Counted from the first letter of the stretch, positions 49,581 through 58,476 are shown. The stretch: DNA of 64,000 bases from Microcella alkalica (GCF_014137945.1 NZ_JACGWX010000008.1:1-64000); one strand, 5' to 3'. A program made the numbers and translations. The notes: generated by a model not told the origin, from the letters alone.

Positions 49581-50852
49581 TCAGACGAGAGAGGGCGCGG
49601 CCGACTCGACCACGGACTTCTTGAGAGGGACGGTGATGTCGGCCGCGGCCTCGGCCGGGATCGTCGCGCCGCGGGCGAGAGCCGAGCGCACGGCCATGAA
49701 GTCGAGCGGCTGGTTCACGCAGTCGGCGGCGATGAGCTCGCCCGCGCGGTAGTAGAGCACCGAGAACCTCTCGGTCTCGGGGTCGCCGCGCAGCACCGTC
49801 GCGTCGTACCCCGTCGAGAGCCCCGCGATCTGCAGCTTGATGTCGGCCTGATCCGACCAGAACCACGGGGTCGTCCGATAGTCGCGCGGGTCGCCCATGA
49901 GAGTGGCCGCGGCGACCTTGGCCTGCTCGAGCGCGTTGTGCACGCTCTCGAGCCGCACCATCGGCATGCTGCCGCGCGCGTACGGGTTCGGCATGAGAGC
50001 GCAGTCGCCCGCGGCGACGATCGTCGGGTCGGAGGTGCGGCACGCGGCGTCGACGACGATGCCGCCGTCGACCTCGAGGCCCAGCTGCTCGGCGAGCTCG
50101 GTGCGGGGCACGACGCCGATGCCGACGAGCACGACATCGGCGTGGATCACGGTGCCGTCGTCGAGACGGACGCCGCTCACGGCGTCGGTGCCCTCGATGC
50201 CGGCGATGCGGGCATCCAGCACCACATCGATGCCGCGGCGGCGGTGCGCGTCGAGGTAGAAGGCGCTCGTCCGCTCCGAGACGACTCGGCCGACGAGGCG
50301 CGGTGCGGCCTCGAGCACGGTCACCGCGACGCCGCGCTTGCGGGCGGAGGCGGCGACCTCGAGGCCGATGAAGCCCCCGCCGATGACGACGAGGGAGTGG
50401 GCGGTGGCGAGGCGCTCGGCGATCGCGGCGGCGTCATCCGCGGTGCGGAGGTAGTGCACGCCCGGCAGGTCGATGCCGGGCAGGTCGAGCCGTCGGGGCT
50501 CGGCTCCCGTGGTGAGCGCGAGGCGCGCGAAGGGGATGCGGCGGCCGGTGGCCGTGAGCGCCTCGCCTCCGCCGTCGACGTGCCTCTCGATCGCGGCGAT
50601 CGTCTCGCCCGTGACGACCTCGACGTCGTGCTGCGCGAACCAGTCGGCGGTGCGGAATACGAGGTCGTCGCTCGTGATCTCGCCCTGCAGGTACGCCTTC
50701 GACAGGGGCGGGCGCTGGTAGGGCGCGTGCGGCTCGTCGCCGACGAGCACGATGGGGCGCGTGTCGCCGAGCTCGCGGAGCGTCGCGGCGAGCTGCACAC
50801 CCGCTTGCGAGGCACCGACGATCAGCGTCGCGTCGCTGTGGGGAGCCGCCAT
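49581..50852 (-). CDS. creE: Ferredoxin reductase of the P450 system, CreE type
   Basis: The 423-residue flavoprotein is of the putidaredoxin-reductase type: FAD motif LIVGASQAGVQLAATLRELG at the N-terminus, PYQRPPLSKAYL, NAD motif VVIGGGFIGLEVAASARKRG and the FAD-ribityl segment VAAGDCALMPNP. It passes electrons from NAD(P)H to the neighbouring 2Fe-2S ferredoxin and on to the P450. It starts two bases after the ferredoxin gene's stop. It is unrelated in type to the FprA-like reductase near 17 kb. Confidence 0.88.
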   Translation of the reverse strand: MAAPHSDATLIVGASQAGVQLAATLRELGDTRPIVLVGDEPHAPYQRPPLSKAYLQGEITSDDLVFRTADWFAQHDVEVVTGETIAAIERHVDGGGEALTATGRRIPFARLALTTGAEPRRLDLPGIDLPGVHYLRTADDAAAIAERLATAHSLVVIGGGFIGLEVAASARKRGVAVTVLEAAPRLVGRVVSERTSAFYLDAHRRRGIDVVLDARIAGIEGTDAVSGVRLDDGTVIHADVVLVGIGVVPRTELAEQLGLEVDGGIVVDAACRTSDPTIVAAGDCALMPNPYARGSMPMVRLESVHNALEQAKVAAATLMGDPRDYRTTPWFWSDQADIKLQIAGLSTGYDATVLRGDPETERFSVLYYRAGELIAADCVNQPLDFMAVRSALARGATIPAEAAADITVPLKKSVVESAAPSLV

Positions 50853-50853
50853 G

Positions 50854-51174
50854 TCACACCTGCTCGCTGGGCGTGGTGACCCGATAGGTCTCGCCGGCGA
50901 TGAGCTTGATCTGGCACGAGAGGCGCGAGCACTCCTCGCGCTCGACGGCGGTGCCATCGAGCATCTCGTCCTCGAGCTCGCTCATCTCGCCGGCGAACGC
51001 GGCGGTCTCGTCCGAGACGAAGACGTGGCACGTGGCGCACGACATGCTGCCGCCGCACTCGCCCACGATGCCGGGCACGCCGTTGCGCAGAGCGGTCTCC
51101 ATGATGGAGACGCCGGGGGCGCCCTCGACGATGGTCTCGGTGCCGTCGAACGCGGTGTAGATGACGGTGGTCAC
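50854..51174 (-). CDS. creF: 2Fe-2S ferredoxin, CreF type
   Basis: The 106-residue adrenodoxin/putidaredoxin-type ferredoxin binds its cluster through Cys40, Cys46, Cys49 and Cys87 (GECGGSMSCATCHVF and LSCQIK). It should shuttle electrons between the adjacent reductase and the P450. The start is GTG with GGAGGAA just upstream. Lying between creG and creE in the same order as the C. glutamicum cluster supports the symbol. Confidence 0.9.
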   Translation of the reverse strand: MTTVIYTAFDGTETIVEGAPGVSIMETALRNGVPGIVGECGGSMSCATCHVFVSDETAAFAGEMSELEDEMLDGTAVEREECSRLSCQIKLIAGETYRVTTPSEQV

Positions 51175-51210
51175 GATTCCTCCTGGTGGTCTGGATGGGG
51201 CGGCGGAGCG

Positions 51211-51957
51211 TCAGAGGTACTGTCGACCGCCGTCGACGACGACGGTCTGCCCGGTGACCGAGCGGCTCGCCTCGTCGGCGAGGTACAGCACGGTGCCAAC
51301 GATGTCGTCGGGCTGGATGGGCCGGCGAAGCGCGCTGCGCTCGACGCCGTAGGTCTCGGCGCCCTCGATGAGACCGTGGCTCGCCTCGGTGAGGGTGAAG
51401 CCCGGCGCGACGGTGTTGGCGGTGATGCCGCGCGGGCCGAGCTCGGTCGCCATGACGCGCGTGAGCCCGATGACGGCGGCCTTGCTCGCGACGTAGTGGG
51501 CCCAGTGCGCCGAGCCGCTCATGACGGTCGCCGACGAGATGTTGATGATGCGCGAGCCGTCGCCGAGGTGCGGCGAGCACGCCCGCACGACCTGCCAGGG
51601 CCCCTTGGCGTTGACCGCCATGACGCGATCCCATTCCGCCTCGGCGATCTGCTCGAGCGGCGAGCGCGTGAGCGTCGCGTAGATCGCGGCGTTGTTGACG
51701 ATGACGTCGATGCGGCCCTCCCCGAGCTCGGCCGCTGCCGCCGCGAGGGCGTCGGTCGAGTCGGCGCGCGTGACGTCGACGCCGACGGCGATGGCTCCGG
51801 CGAGTCCCGCCGCGACGCGCGTCGCGGCGGGCTCGTCGATGTCCGCGACGACCACGCGGTCACCGAGGGCGGCGAAGGCCTCGGCGAAGGCGCGGCCGAG
51901 GCCGCCTCCTGCCCCCGTCACGATCACCGTGCGCGGATTCCGCGTGGTCGTCATCAT
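51211..51957 (-). CDS. creG: Short-chain dehydrogenase, CreG type
   Basis: The 248-residue classical SDR has the NAD motif TGAGGGLG (14-21), DVIVNNAA (84-91), and catalytic Tyr155-Lys159 in YVASK, with a C-terminal VTGQTVVVDGGRQYL. In the cre scheme it oxidises the benzyl alcohol (made by the P450) to the aldehyde. It lies between creH and creF on the same strand. The exact substrate, phosphorylated or not, is inferred from the cluster. Confidence 0.86.
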   Translation of the reverse strand: MMTTTRNPRTVIVTGAGGGLGRAFAEAFAALGDRVVVADIDEPAATRVAAGLAGAIAVGVDVTRADSTDALAAAAAELGEGRIDVIVNNAAIYATLTRSPLEQIAEAEWDRVMAVNAKGPWQVVRACSPHLGDGSRIINISSATVMSGSAHWAHYVASKAAVIGLTRVMATELGPRGITANTVAPGFTLTEASHGLIEGAETYGVERSALRRPIQPDDIVGTVLYLADEASRSVTGQTVVVDGGRQYL

Positions 51958-51997
51958 CGTCTCCTTGGATCTCTGCTGTCCGGTCCGGTGCGATCGC

Positions 51998-53851
51998 TCA
52001 GTCGAGGATCGTGACGGTGCCGGTGTTGCCGTCGACGCGGATCATCTGACCCGTGCGGATCTCGGTCGAGCCGGTTCCCGTCCCGGTGACGGCGGGCATG
52101 CCGTACTCGCGGCAGACGATGGCCGCGTGGCTCATCATTCCGCCGATGTCGGTCACCGTCGCCCGGATCTTGCCGAACACGGGCACCCAGCTCGGCGCCG
52201 TGACGGGGGCGACGAGGATGTCGCCGTCCTGCACCTCGCTCAGCTGGCTCGCGCTCGAGATGACGCGCGCCGGGCCCTCGGCGATGCCGGGCGACGCCGC
52301 CATGCCCTTGAGAGTGCCCTCGACCTGGTCGCCCTCGCCGAGCCAGTTCTGGATCTGCTCGGTCGTGATGCCCCAGAGCATGAGCGTGAAGGGCTCGGTG
52401 ATGACCTCCGGCGGGGTGTTGAGCGCGGGCTGCGGCCGAGCGGTCTCGAGCGCGGCGACGATGCCTCGGCGACGCTCGACCTCGGCGGGCCAGTAGTCGG
52501 GCCCGATCGCCGGTGCGCCGACCATCCACCCGTTGACGTAGTCGAACAGGACCTCGCGGACCTCGTCGCGGCGCAGGTAGAACATGTCGTTCGCCTGCGG
52601 CCAGAAGCCCTCGGCCTGCAGCACCCCCGAGAGCTGGCGCATCTTGCGCCAGAACACGCCCATCGTCCAGTGCTCGATGTAGAAGTTGTGGTTCTCGACG
52701 TACGGGTACACCGTGCGCGCGAGGCCGATCTTGCCCCGGAAGGTCTCGAGGGCCTCGCCGTCGAGCAGCTCGGCGTACTCCTCGGTGATGCGGTCGCGTT
52801 CGACGATGAGGTGCTGGATGTCGCGATCGATGTCGTGACCGGCGTGGATGCGGTCGATGTAGCCCTTGATGAACGCGAGCGGCGTCGAGGGCACATCGCG
52901 CCAGTACTCGTCGTGGGCGTAGAAGCCGTTGCCCGTGGTGAAGTTGAACCACGGGTCCTGCGACTCCTTCCACTGCGCGAGCCACTCGGCACCGCCGCTG
53001 CGGCCGCCGATCGTCGCGAGCAGCGCCTCGGCGTCGGAGGTGTCGGCGAACACGTCGGTGAGGCCGTTCTTGACCGCGAGCTTCGCGAGCTTCTTCAGCT
53101 CGTCGTCGGGGCGGAAGAGCTCCATGTCGACGCCCTGCACCATCGTCGCGATCGCCTGGTCGGAGATCCGCGGGAACACCGACTTGCAGAACATGAACAG
53201 GTCGAGGTACGCGACGTAGCCCAGGTTGAGGAACTCGAAGTGGTACTGCCAGGCGCGGTAGGCGAGCGCGATCATGCGGTCGTAGTCGCCGAGCAGCTCG
53301 GTGCCGGGGCCCGTGCCCTTGCCGCTGAGCACGTCGTCGAGGGCGATCTTCTCGGGGAGGGCCGAGAAATCGATCGACTCCATCTCGTCGATCGTGGCGC
53401 GGAGCTTCACGTGCCAGTTCTGCAGCAGGCTCTCCCAGTTCTGGAAGTAGTGACCGGCGCGCTCCATGAACTGCGGAACGCGCGCCTCGATCTGCTCCGG
53501 CGCGACCGCGACGGGCGACATGTACAGGTAGCCGTTGTGCATCCGGTACTCGATGCCGTTCGCGGTCGGGATGAGCAGCTGCCGCGAGTTGTACTGGCCG
53601 AGGCAGCCGACGGCGAACTCGAAGCCGATCGTCTCGAACGGCTTCGTGACGGTAGGCCAGTGCTGGCTGTCGCAGAACCAGAACTTCGCCTCCTCGACCG
53701 CGCGGCGGTTGTCCTGGAAGACGAGGTTGTAGGCGTAGAGGTCCTTCCAGCCCTCGGCCCCGGCCGGCGGGGCCTGGTCGTAGGGGCTCGGGAACGACCG
53801 GGAGGCGGTCGACTCCCCCTCGAGGGAGCGGGCGGCAGTCGTCGTTGACAT
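51998..53851 (-). CDS. creH: PEP-synthase-like mobile-domain subunit of aryl phosphate synthase, CreH type
   Basis: The 617-residue protein ends in a PEP-utilising-enzyme mobile domain with phosphorylatable His575 in TDIGGMMSHAAIVCREYGMPAV. The first 500 residues form a large, Trp/Tyr-rich domain seen in phenylphosphate-synthase 70-kDa subunits. It should take phosphate from the ATP-binding partner (CreI) through the histidine and pass it to the phenolic hydroxyl. The H/I naming follows gene order. The ATG has GAAAGGACC upstream. Confidence 0.85.
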   Translation of the reverse strand: MSTTTAARSLEGESTASRSFPSPYDQAPPAGAEGWKDLYAYNLVFQDNRRAVEEAKFWFCDSQHWPTVTKPFETIGFEFAVGCLGQYNSRQLLIPTANGIEYRMHNGYLYMSPVAVAPEQIEARVPQFMERAGHYFQNWESLLQNWHVKLRATIDEMESIDFSALPEKIALDDVLSGKGTGPGTELLGDYDRMIALAYRAWQYHFEFLNLGYVAYLDLFMFCKSVFPRISDQAIATMVQGVDMELFRPDDELKKLAKLAVKNGLTDVFADTSDAEALLATIGGRSGGAEWLAQWKESQDPWFNFTTGNGFYAHDEYWRDVPSTPLAFIKGYIDRIHAGHDIDRDIQHLIVERDRITEEYAELLDGEALETFRGKIGLARTVYPYVENHNFYIEHWTMGVFWRKMRQLSGVLQAEGFWPQANDMFYLRRDEVREVLFDYVNGWMVGAPAIGPDYWPAEVERRRGIVAALETARPQPALNTPPEVITEPFTLMLWGITTEQIQNWLGEGDQVEGTLKGMAASPGIAEGPARVISSASQLSEVQDGDILVAPVTAPSWVPVFGKIRATVTDIGGMMSHAAIVCREYGMPAVTGTGTGSTEIRTGQMIRVDGNTGTVTILD

Positions 53852-53952
53852 GCGGGTCCTTTCAGCGGGGCAGAGAAGTGGTGCGGGGAGAGGTGGTGCG
53901 GGGTTGGGCAAGGCCGTCGGCCGCGATCAGCGGACGACCCGGGTTCGACCGG

Positions 53953-55026
53953 TCAGCGACCGATCTGGGTGAGAAGGGAACGGGTGATGCTCGCGATGCC
54001 GAACCCCGACGTCGCCGTCGAGGGCTCGGTGGTCTTGGTCGACCAGACGGTCTCGGGGCGCGACTGCAGCAGCAGGAGGTTCTCGCCCTCGGGCAGACCG
54101 CGGTCGATCGCCCACTCGATGTCCTGCGGGCAGCCGAAGTGCTTCTCGGCGCGCTTGGCGATCGCGGCGATCGCGGCGACGTCGGCGTCGCTCAGGCAGC
54201 GCACGGTGCGGCGCTCGGGCTCGACCTCGCGCTCGATGACGCCGCGCCAGGCGACGTCGGGCACGAGCTCCATGTGCTTGGAGCCGATGATCTCCTCCGA
54301 CACGGTCTTCATGACCTTGTCGACGCGGAGGTTGTCGGGCGTCACCGTTCCTGAGACCACGAGCTCTCCGAGGCCCCACGAGGCGTCGATGACGATCGTG
54401 GACTTGTCGCCGTTCACGGGGTCGATCGTCATCGCGACGCCGGCGGTGCGGGCGTCGACCATCTTCTGCACGGCGACCGCCATCGACAGGCCCTCGTTCG
54501 GGATCCCGTTCTTGAGGCGGTAGACGATCGCGCGCGAGGTGTACAGGGATGCCCAGCAGCGGCGCACGTGCGCGGCGACCTCGTCGCGGCCGATGAGCCA
54601 CAGGTAGGTGTCCTGCTGGCCCGCGAAGCTCGCGTCGGGAAGGTCCTCCGCCGTGGCCGAGGAGCGGACGGCAACGGGCGCGGGCGACTCGAAGCGCGAC
54701 TGCAGCGACTCGTACGCGACGGTGAACGCGTCGTGGATCTCGCTCGGCACCGGTCGGCCGATGATCTCTGAGCGGATCTGCTCCGACACCGCGTCGATGC
54801 TCTCGGTGTCGTCCGCATCGATCGTGGCGAGCATCCGGTGGATGTCATCGGCGATGCCGGCGTCGTGGATGAACGCGTCGAAGGCGACCGTCGTGACGGC
54901 GAAGCCGGGAGGGACGGGGAGGCCCGCCTCGGTGAGGGCGACGAGCGAGGCGCACTTGCCGCCGAGGAGGTCGTGGGCGGCGGGCTCGCCGCCGTCGAAG
55001 AACTGGATGTACGCGGGCGCAGTCAT
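53953..55026 (-). CDS. creI: PEP-synthase-like ATP-binding subunit of aryl phosphate synthase, CreI type
   Basis: The 357-residue protein corresponds to the N-terminal PPDK/PEP-synthase ATP-grasp half alone: GGKCASLVALTEAGLPVPPGFAVTT, VAVRSSATAEDLPDASFAGQQDTYL, MVDARTAGVAMTIDPVNGDKS, SWGLGELVVSGTVTPD and QDIEWAID with LLLLQSRPETVWS. It should use ATP to phosphorylate the mobile histidine of CreH. It starts one base after the P450 stop. Its separation from the mobile domain matches the two-protein phenylphosphate synthase pattern. Confidence 0.86.
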   Translation of the reverse strand: MTAPAYIQFFDGGEPAAHDLLGGKCASLVALTEAGLPVPPGFAVTTVAFDAFIHDAGIADDIHRMLATIDADDTESIDAVSEQIRSEIIGRPVPSEIHDAFTVAYESLQSRFESPAPVAVRSSATAEDLPDASFAGQQDTYLWLIGRDEVAAHVRRCWASLYTSRAIVYRLKNGIPNEGLSMAVAVQKMVDARTAGVAMTIDPVNGDKSTIVIDASWGLGELVVSGTVTPDNLRVDKVMKTVSEEIIGSKHMELVPDVAWRGVIEREVEPERRTVRCLSDADVAAIAAIAKRAEKHFGCPQDIEWAIDRGLPEGENLLLLQSRPETVWSTKTTEPSTATSGFGIASITRSLLTQIGR

Positions 55027-55027
55027 G

Positions 55028-56347
55028 TCAGGCCTTCCAGGTGACGGGAACGGAGGTGGGGGCGCGGAAGGAGAGGTTCTCGCCGAAGGTGATCTCGGCG
55101 CCCTCGACGAGGCGCAGCTGCGGGGCGCGGGCGATCGTCTCCTCGAGCACGATCTTCGCCTGCAGCTTCGCGAGCTGATTGCCGAGGCAGTAGTGGATGC
55201 CGTAGCCGAACGACAGGTGGCTGCGGGCGTCGGGGCGCGTGATGTCGAACTCGTCCGGCTTGTCGAACACGGCCTCATCGCGGTTCGCCGAGCCCATGAC
55301 GAGCAGGATGTCGGCTCCCTTGGGCACGGCGACCCCGCCGATCTCGGCATCCGTGAGCGCGCGCCGACGCCAGGCGAGGATCGAGCCGCTGTAGCGCAGC
55401 ACCTCGTCGATCGCGCCGGGGATGAGCTTCTGGTCCTCCAGCAGGCGCTCCCACTGGGCGCGGTGGCTCAGCAGCACGCGCGCCGAGTTCGCGATGAGGG
55501 TCGTCGTCGTCTCGTGGCCGGCGAAGAGCAGGCTGTAGCAGAGCGAGGCGATCTCGTGGTCGCTGATCTCGGCGCCGCCCTCCTGGGCGCGCACGAGGTC
55601 GCTCACGAGGCTGTCGCCGCCGTCGCGGTGCGCGTTCACGACGAGCTGGATGCACTCCTGCCAGTACTCGACGAGGTTGCGAGCATGCGGCAGCTGCTCG
55701 TCGTCGGTCAGGTCGCCCCACGTCATCGCGGCGCGCGAGTCGCTCCAGCGCTTGTAGGTGGGCACCATCGCCGGGTCGACGCCGAGCAGGGTCAGGATCG
55801 TGATGGTGGGGATGTCGTAGGCGACGTCGGTGAGGAAGTCGCCGGTGCCGTCGGGCGAGGCGAGCAGGGCGTCGAGCGCCGCGATCGTGTTCTCACGGAT
55901 CGTCGGCTCGAGCACCTTGAAGCGGCGCGGCGTGAACGCGCGCTGCGCGATGGCGCGGATGCGGGTGTGCTCAGGGGGAACGCGGGCCGACAGGCCCGAG
56001 TACGCCGTGAAGCCGCCCTCCTCCATGATCTTCTTCGCGCCCTCGCTGCGGGGGCGGATCGGCGCCTGGGCGTTCTCGCTCGAGAAGGTCTCCCAGTCGT
56101 CGAAGACGGCCTTGACGTCGTCGTAGCGCGTGACGATCCAGTAGTCGATGCGCTCGTCGAAGTGGACGGGGGCGTTCTGGCGCAGGCGCTCGTAGGAGGG
56201 GAACGGGTCCGTCATGTCGAACGGCTCGTATCCGTAGTGGTTCTCGGCGGTGTAGCCGCTGGCGTCGTGGCTCGCGGCGCCGAACTGCCCGTGGTCGACG
56301 GGGCAGCCGCCCGTCGAGGCGGGGGCGGTGGTGATGTCGGTGGCCAT
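55028..56347 (-). CDS. creJ: Cytochrome P450, CreJ type
   Basis: The 439-residue soluble P450 has I-helix AGHETT (276-281), the ExxR pair Glu315/Arg318 and haem loop FGYGIHYCLG with Cys387. In the cre pathway CreJ oxidises the alkyl carbon of the aryl phosphate, using the phosphate as an anchor. First gene of the operon, preceded by AAGGAG and, 80 bp upstream, by a TTCC-N7-GGAA operator. A guaiacol demethylase was considered, but the separate ferredoxin plus kinase genes favour CreJ. Confidence 0.88.
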   Translation of the reverse strand: MATDITTAPASTGGCPVDHGQFGAASHDASGYTAENHYGYEPFDMTDPFPSYERLRQNAPVHFDERIDYWIVTRYDDVKAVFDDWETFSSENAQAPIRPRSEGAKKIMEEGGFTAYSGLSARVPPEHTRIRAIAQRAFTPRRFKVLEPTIRENTIAALDALLASPDGTGDFLTDVAYDIPTITILTLLGVDPAMVPTYKRWSDSRAAMTWGDLTDDEQLPHARNLVEYWQECIQLVVNAHRDGGDSLVSDLVRAQEGGAEISDHEIASLCYSLLFAGHETTTTLIANSARVLLSHRAQWERLLEDQKLIPGAIDEVLRYSGSILAWRRRALTDAEIGGVAVPKGADILLVMGSANRDEAVFDKPDEFDITRPDARSHLSFGYGIHYCLGNQLAKLQAKIVLEETIARAPQLRLVEGAEITFGENLSFRAPTSVPVTWKA

Positions 56348-56427
56348 GACGACTCCTTCGTGGTCCGGCAGCGCGTCGGTGCGCTGGCATCATTAGAGCC
56401 CCGGGCCGGTCGCCCTCCTACCGAAAC

Positions 56428-56442
56428 TTCCGCTCAGTGGAA
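56428..56442. promoter_or_regulatory. IclR-type operator upstream of creJ
   Basis: TTCCGCTCAGTGGAA (arms TTCC/GGAA) lies about 80 bp before the creJ start, upstream of where the promoter should be, so an activator site is likely. The same motif occurs before the regulator gene. Confidence 0.68.
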
Positions 56443-56447
56443 ACGAG

Positions 56448-57251
56448 TTACGGGCGGGCGTTCGTCGGACGAATGCCGAGGCTGCGCAGCGGGAAGGCGC
56501 CGACGCTCGCCTCGATGCGTCGCGCGATGCCGCGCATGGCCGGCAGGTGCCACTCGAGCGAGTCGGCCTCTCCGCGCTCGGCGACGAGGCCGAGCGCCGC
56601 GCCGATGCCGCCCGTGCGCTGGAAGATCGGTACCGCGATCGACGCCGAGCCCTCGCGCACCTCTTCGACCGCGATGGCGTAGCCGCGCTCGACGACGAGC
56701 GCGAGCTCCTTCCTCAGCGCCACCGGGTCGACGTGGGTGTGCGGCGTGCGGCTCTCGAGCGGCTGGGCGAGGATCGCGTCGCACACCCAGGGCTCGTCGA
56801 ACGCGAGCAGCACCTTGCCGACCGCGGTCGCGTGCAGCGGCAGGCGGCCGCCGACACGCGAGGCTTGGGGCACGCGGCGCGTGCCGTAGACGCGGTCGAT
56901 GTAGAGCGCCTCGCTGTTCTCGCGAATGGCAATGTGCACGGTGCGCTGGGTGAGGCTGTACAGGTCCTGCAGCAGCGGGCGGGCTATCTCGCGCACCTGC
57001 CGGCCCGCGTGCTGGCCGAGCTCCCACAGGCGCAGACCGATCTGATACCGGCCGTTGGGGTCGCGCTGCAGGGCGCCCCACTCTTCGAGCTCGCCCACGA
57101 GGCGGTGGGTCGTGCTGAGCGCGAGGCCCGTCTCCGCGCTGATCTCGGTGAGGCTGCGCGGCGCGAGGCTCTGCTCGAACACCGACAGGATCGACAGCAC
57201 ACGACCGGTCACGCTCGCGGGCGGGGTCGTTCGCGCTGCGTCGTCAGCCAT
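56448..57251 (-). CDS. IclR-family regulator of the cre operon (CreR candidate)
   Basis: The 267-residue protein has an N-terminal winged helix (VTGRVLSILSVFEQSLAPRSLTEISAETGLALSTTHRLVGEL) and the IclR effector domain (VHIAIRENSEALYIDRVYG; GGRLPLHATAVGKVLLAF; GYAIAVEEVREGSASIAVPI). It lies 100 bp upstream of creJ on the same strand with a matching operator on both sides, so it is the likely local regulator and autoregulated. The ATG is preceded by GGGAGG. Effector unknown, probably an alkylphenol or an intermediate. Confidence 0.82.
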   Translation of the reverse strand: MADDAARTTPPASVTGRVLSILSVFEQSLAPRSLTEISAETGLALSTTHRLVGELEEWGALQRDPNGRYQIGLRLWELGQHAGRQVREIARPLLQDLYSLTQRTVHIAIRENSEALYIDRVYGTRRVPQASRVGGRLPLHATAVGKVLLAFDEPWVCDAILAQPLESRTPHTHVDPVALRKELALVVERGYAIAVEEVREGSASIAVPIFQRTGGIGAALGLVAERGEADSLEWHLPAMRGIARRIEASVGAFPLRSLGIRPTNARP

Positions 57252-57282
57252 TGGGCGCCTCCCTGCGGCCGGATGCTCGTCA

Positions 57283-57299
57283 CTTCCGGTGAGCGGAAG
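57283..57299. promoter_or_regulatory. IclR-type operator between the regulator and HD paralogue genes
   Basis: CTTCCGGTGAGCGGAAG has the same TTCC-N7-GGAA arms as the creJ operator; its reverse complement TTCCGCTCACCGGAA matches that site at 13 of 15 positions. It lies in the divergent gap and could serve both genes. Confidence 0.68.
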
Positions 57300-57339
57300 C
57301 ATAGTTGTGCCGACCCCCGCTCGGTGCGACGGTCGCAGT

Positions 57340-58017
57340 ATGAGCTCACCGACGAGCACGCGGTACCACCGTGACGTGCGCGGACACATCCCGCCGGCCG
57401 AGGCCGTGCCCGGCTACCTCACGCTCACCGAGCGCGACGCCGCGATCTGGGAGCGGGCGCGCGAGCACCTGCGGGTGCGCAACAACGACACCCACACCCT
57501 CTACACCTACGGCCTCGCCCGGGCCCTCGTCGCGCGCGTGCCGGGGGCCGACGAGAGCGTCGTGCTGCCGGCGATCCTGCTGCACGACACCGGGTGGTCG
57601 ACCGTGCCCGACGAGCTCATCCTCGAGGCCATCGCGCCGGGTGGGGGGCGGCCCGACCTCGTGCGCCAGCACGAGACGGAGGGTGCTCGGATCGCGACCG
57701 AGATCCTCGGCGACCTCGGGCATCCCGCCGAGATCATCGAGCGCGTCGTGGAGATCATCGACGGGCACGACTCGCGGCTCGAGGCCCTCTCGGTCGATGA
57801 CGCGTGCGTCAAGGACGCCGACAAGCTGTGGCGCGTGACGCCCCACGGCATCGAGATCGTGTGCGGCTGGTTCGGGCTCACGCGCGACGAGTCGCTGCGC
57901 ATCACCTCCGCGCGCGTGCAGTCGAGTCTCTTCACCGACGAGGCACGCGCGATGGGGCTCGCGCTCGCGGGCGTAGCGTCGATCGACCTGCTGCCGCAGC
58001 GGCAGGGGCTCGTCTAG
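57340..58017 (+). CDS. HD-domain phosphohydrolase, CreD paralogue
   Basis: The 225-residue protein is a clear paralogue of the CreD-type protein: shared LLHDTGW (His82-Asp83), QHE, IIDGHD, DADKLWR and GWFGL blocks in the same order. It is divergent from the cre regulator across a shared operator and is not part of the main operon. It may hydrolyse a second aryl phosphate or recycle unproductive phosphate esters; this is inference. The ATG was chosen by the conserved length and a GACGGT hexamer 6 nt before it. Confidence 0.82.
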   Translation: MSSPTSTRYHRDVRGHIPPAEAVPGYLTLTERDAAIWERAREHLRVRNNDTHTLYTYGLARALVARVPGADESVVLPAILLHDTGWSTVPDELILEAIAPGGGRPDLVRQHETEGARIATEILGDLGHPAEIIERVVEIIDGHDSRLEALSVDDACVKDADKLWRVTPHGIEIVCGWFGLTRDESLRITSARVQSSLFTDEARAMGLALAGVASIDLLPQRQGLV

Positions 58018-58052
58018 ACCGCGCCCGCCGCTGACGCGGGTGCGGCGTCGGC

Positions 58053-58475
58053 TCAGTCGGCCGCGCGCGCGTCGTCGAGGATGGGCCGCGCGAGGCGGAA
58101 GGCGGTGTTGGCCGCAGGCACGCCCGCGTAGATCGCGCTCTGCAGGATTACCTCGACGATCTCGTCGGGGGTGAGGCCGTTGCGCAGCGCGGCGTGCACG
58201 TGCATCTCGAACTCCTCCTCGTGGCCGAGGGCGATGAGCGAGCTCAGCACCGCGATCGAGCGCGAGCGTCGGTCGAGGCCGGGGCGCGTCCAGATCTCGC
58301 CCCACGCGTAGCGCGTGATGAGGTCTTGGAAGTCGGCGGTCGACGGCGTCGTGCCGGCGATCGCACGGTCGACGTGCGCGTCGGAGAGCACCTCGCGGCG
58401 CACCCGCATTCCCTGCTCGTAGTGCTCGCCGTCGCTCTGGCCGTCACCGGTGGGCCGCGGGGGTGAGGTCGTCAT
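58053..58475 (-). CDS. pcaC: 4-Carboxymuconolactone decarboxylase PcaC
   Basis: The 140-residue protein shows the family pattern GMRVRREVLSDAHVDRAI, DFQDLITRYAWGEIWTRPGLDRRSRSIAVLSSLIALG and EEFEMHVHAALRNGLTPDEIVEVILQSAIYAGVPAANTAF. It decarboxylates 4-carboxymuconolactone to 3-oxoadipate enol-lactone. It is last in the pcaH-G-B-D-C operon, one base after the pcaD stop. In many actinobacteria it is fused to PcaD (PcaL); here it is separate. Confidence 0.93.
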   Translation of the reverse strand: MTTSPPRPTGDGQSDGEHYEQGMRVRREVLSDAHVDRAIAGTTPSTADFQDLITRYAWGEIWTRPGLDRRSRSIAVLSSLIALGHEEEFEMHVHAALRNGLTPDEIVEVILQSAIYAGVPAANTAFRLARPILDDARAAD

Positions 58476-58476
58476 G

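Noticed and set aside
51998-55026. Anaerobic phenol carboxylation (phenylphosphate synthase/carboxylase) as the pathway
   Set aside because: The third CBS-domain subunit and all carboxylase subunits are missing, while an oxygen-dependent P450 chain and intradiol dioxygenase are present.
49581-56347. Guaiacol O-demethylase (GcoAB) system
   Set aside because: GcoB is a single three-domain reductase. Here the reductase and ferredoxin are separate proteins and the operon contains kinase halves and an HD hydrolase.
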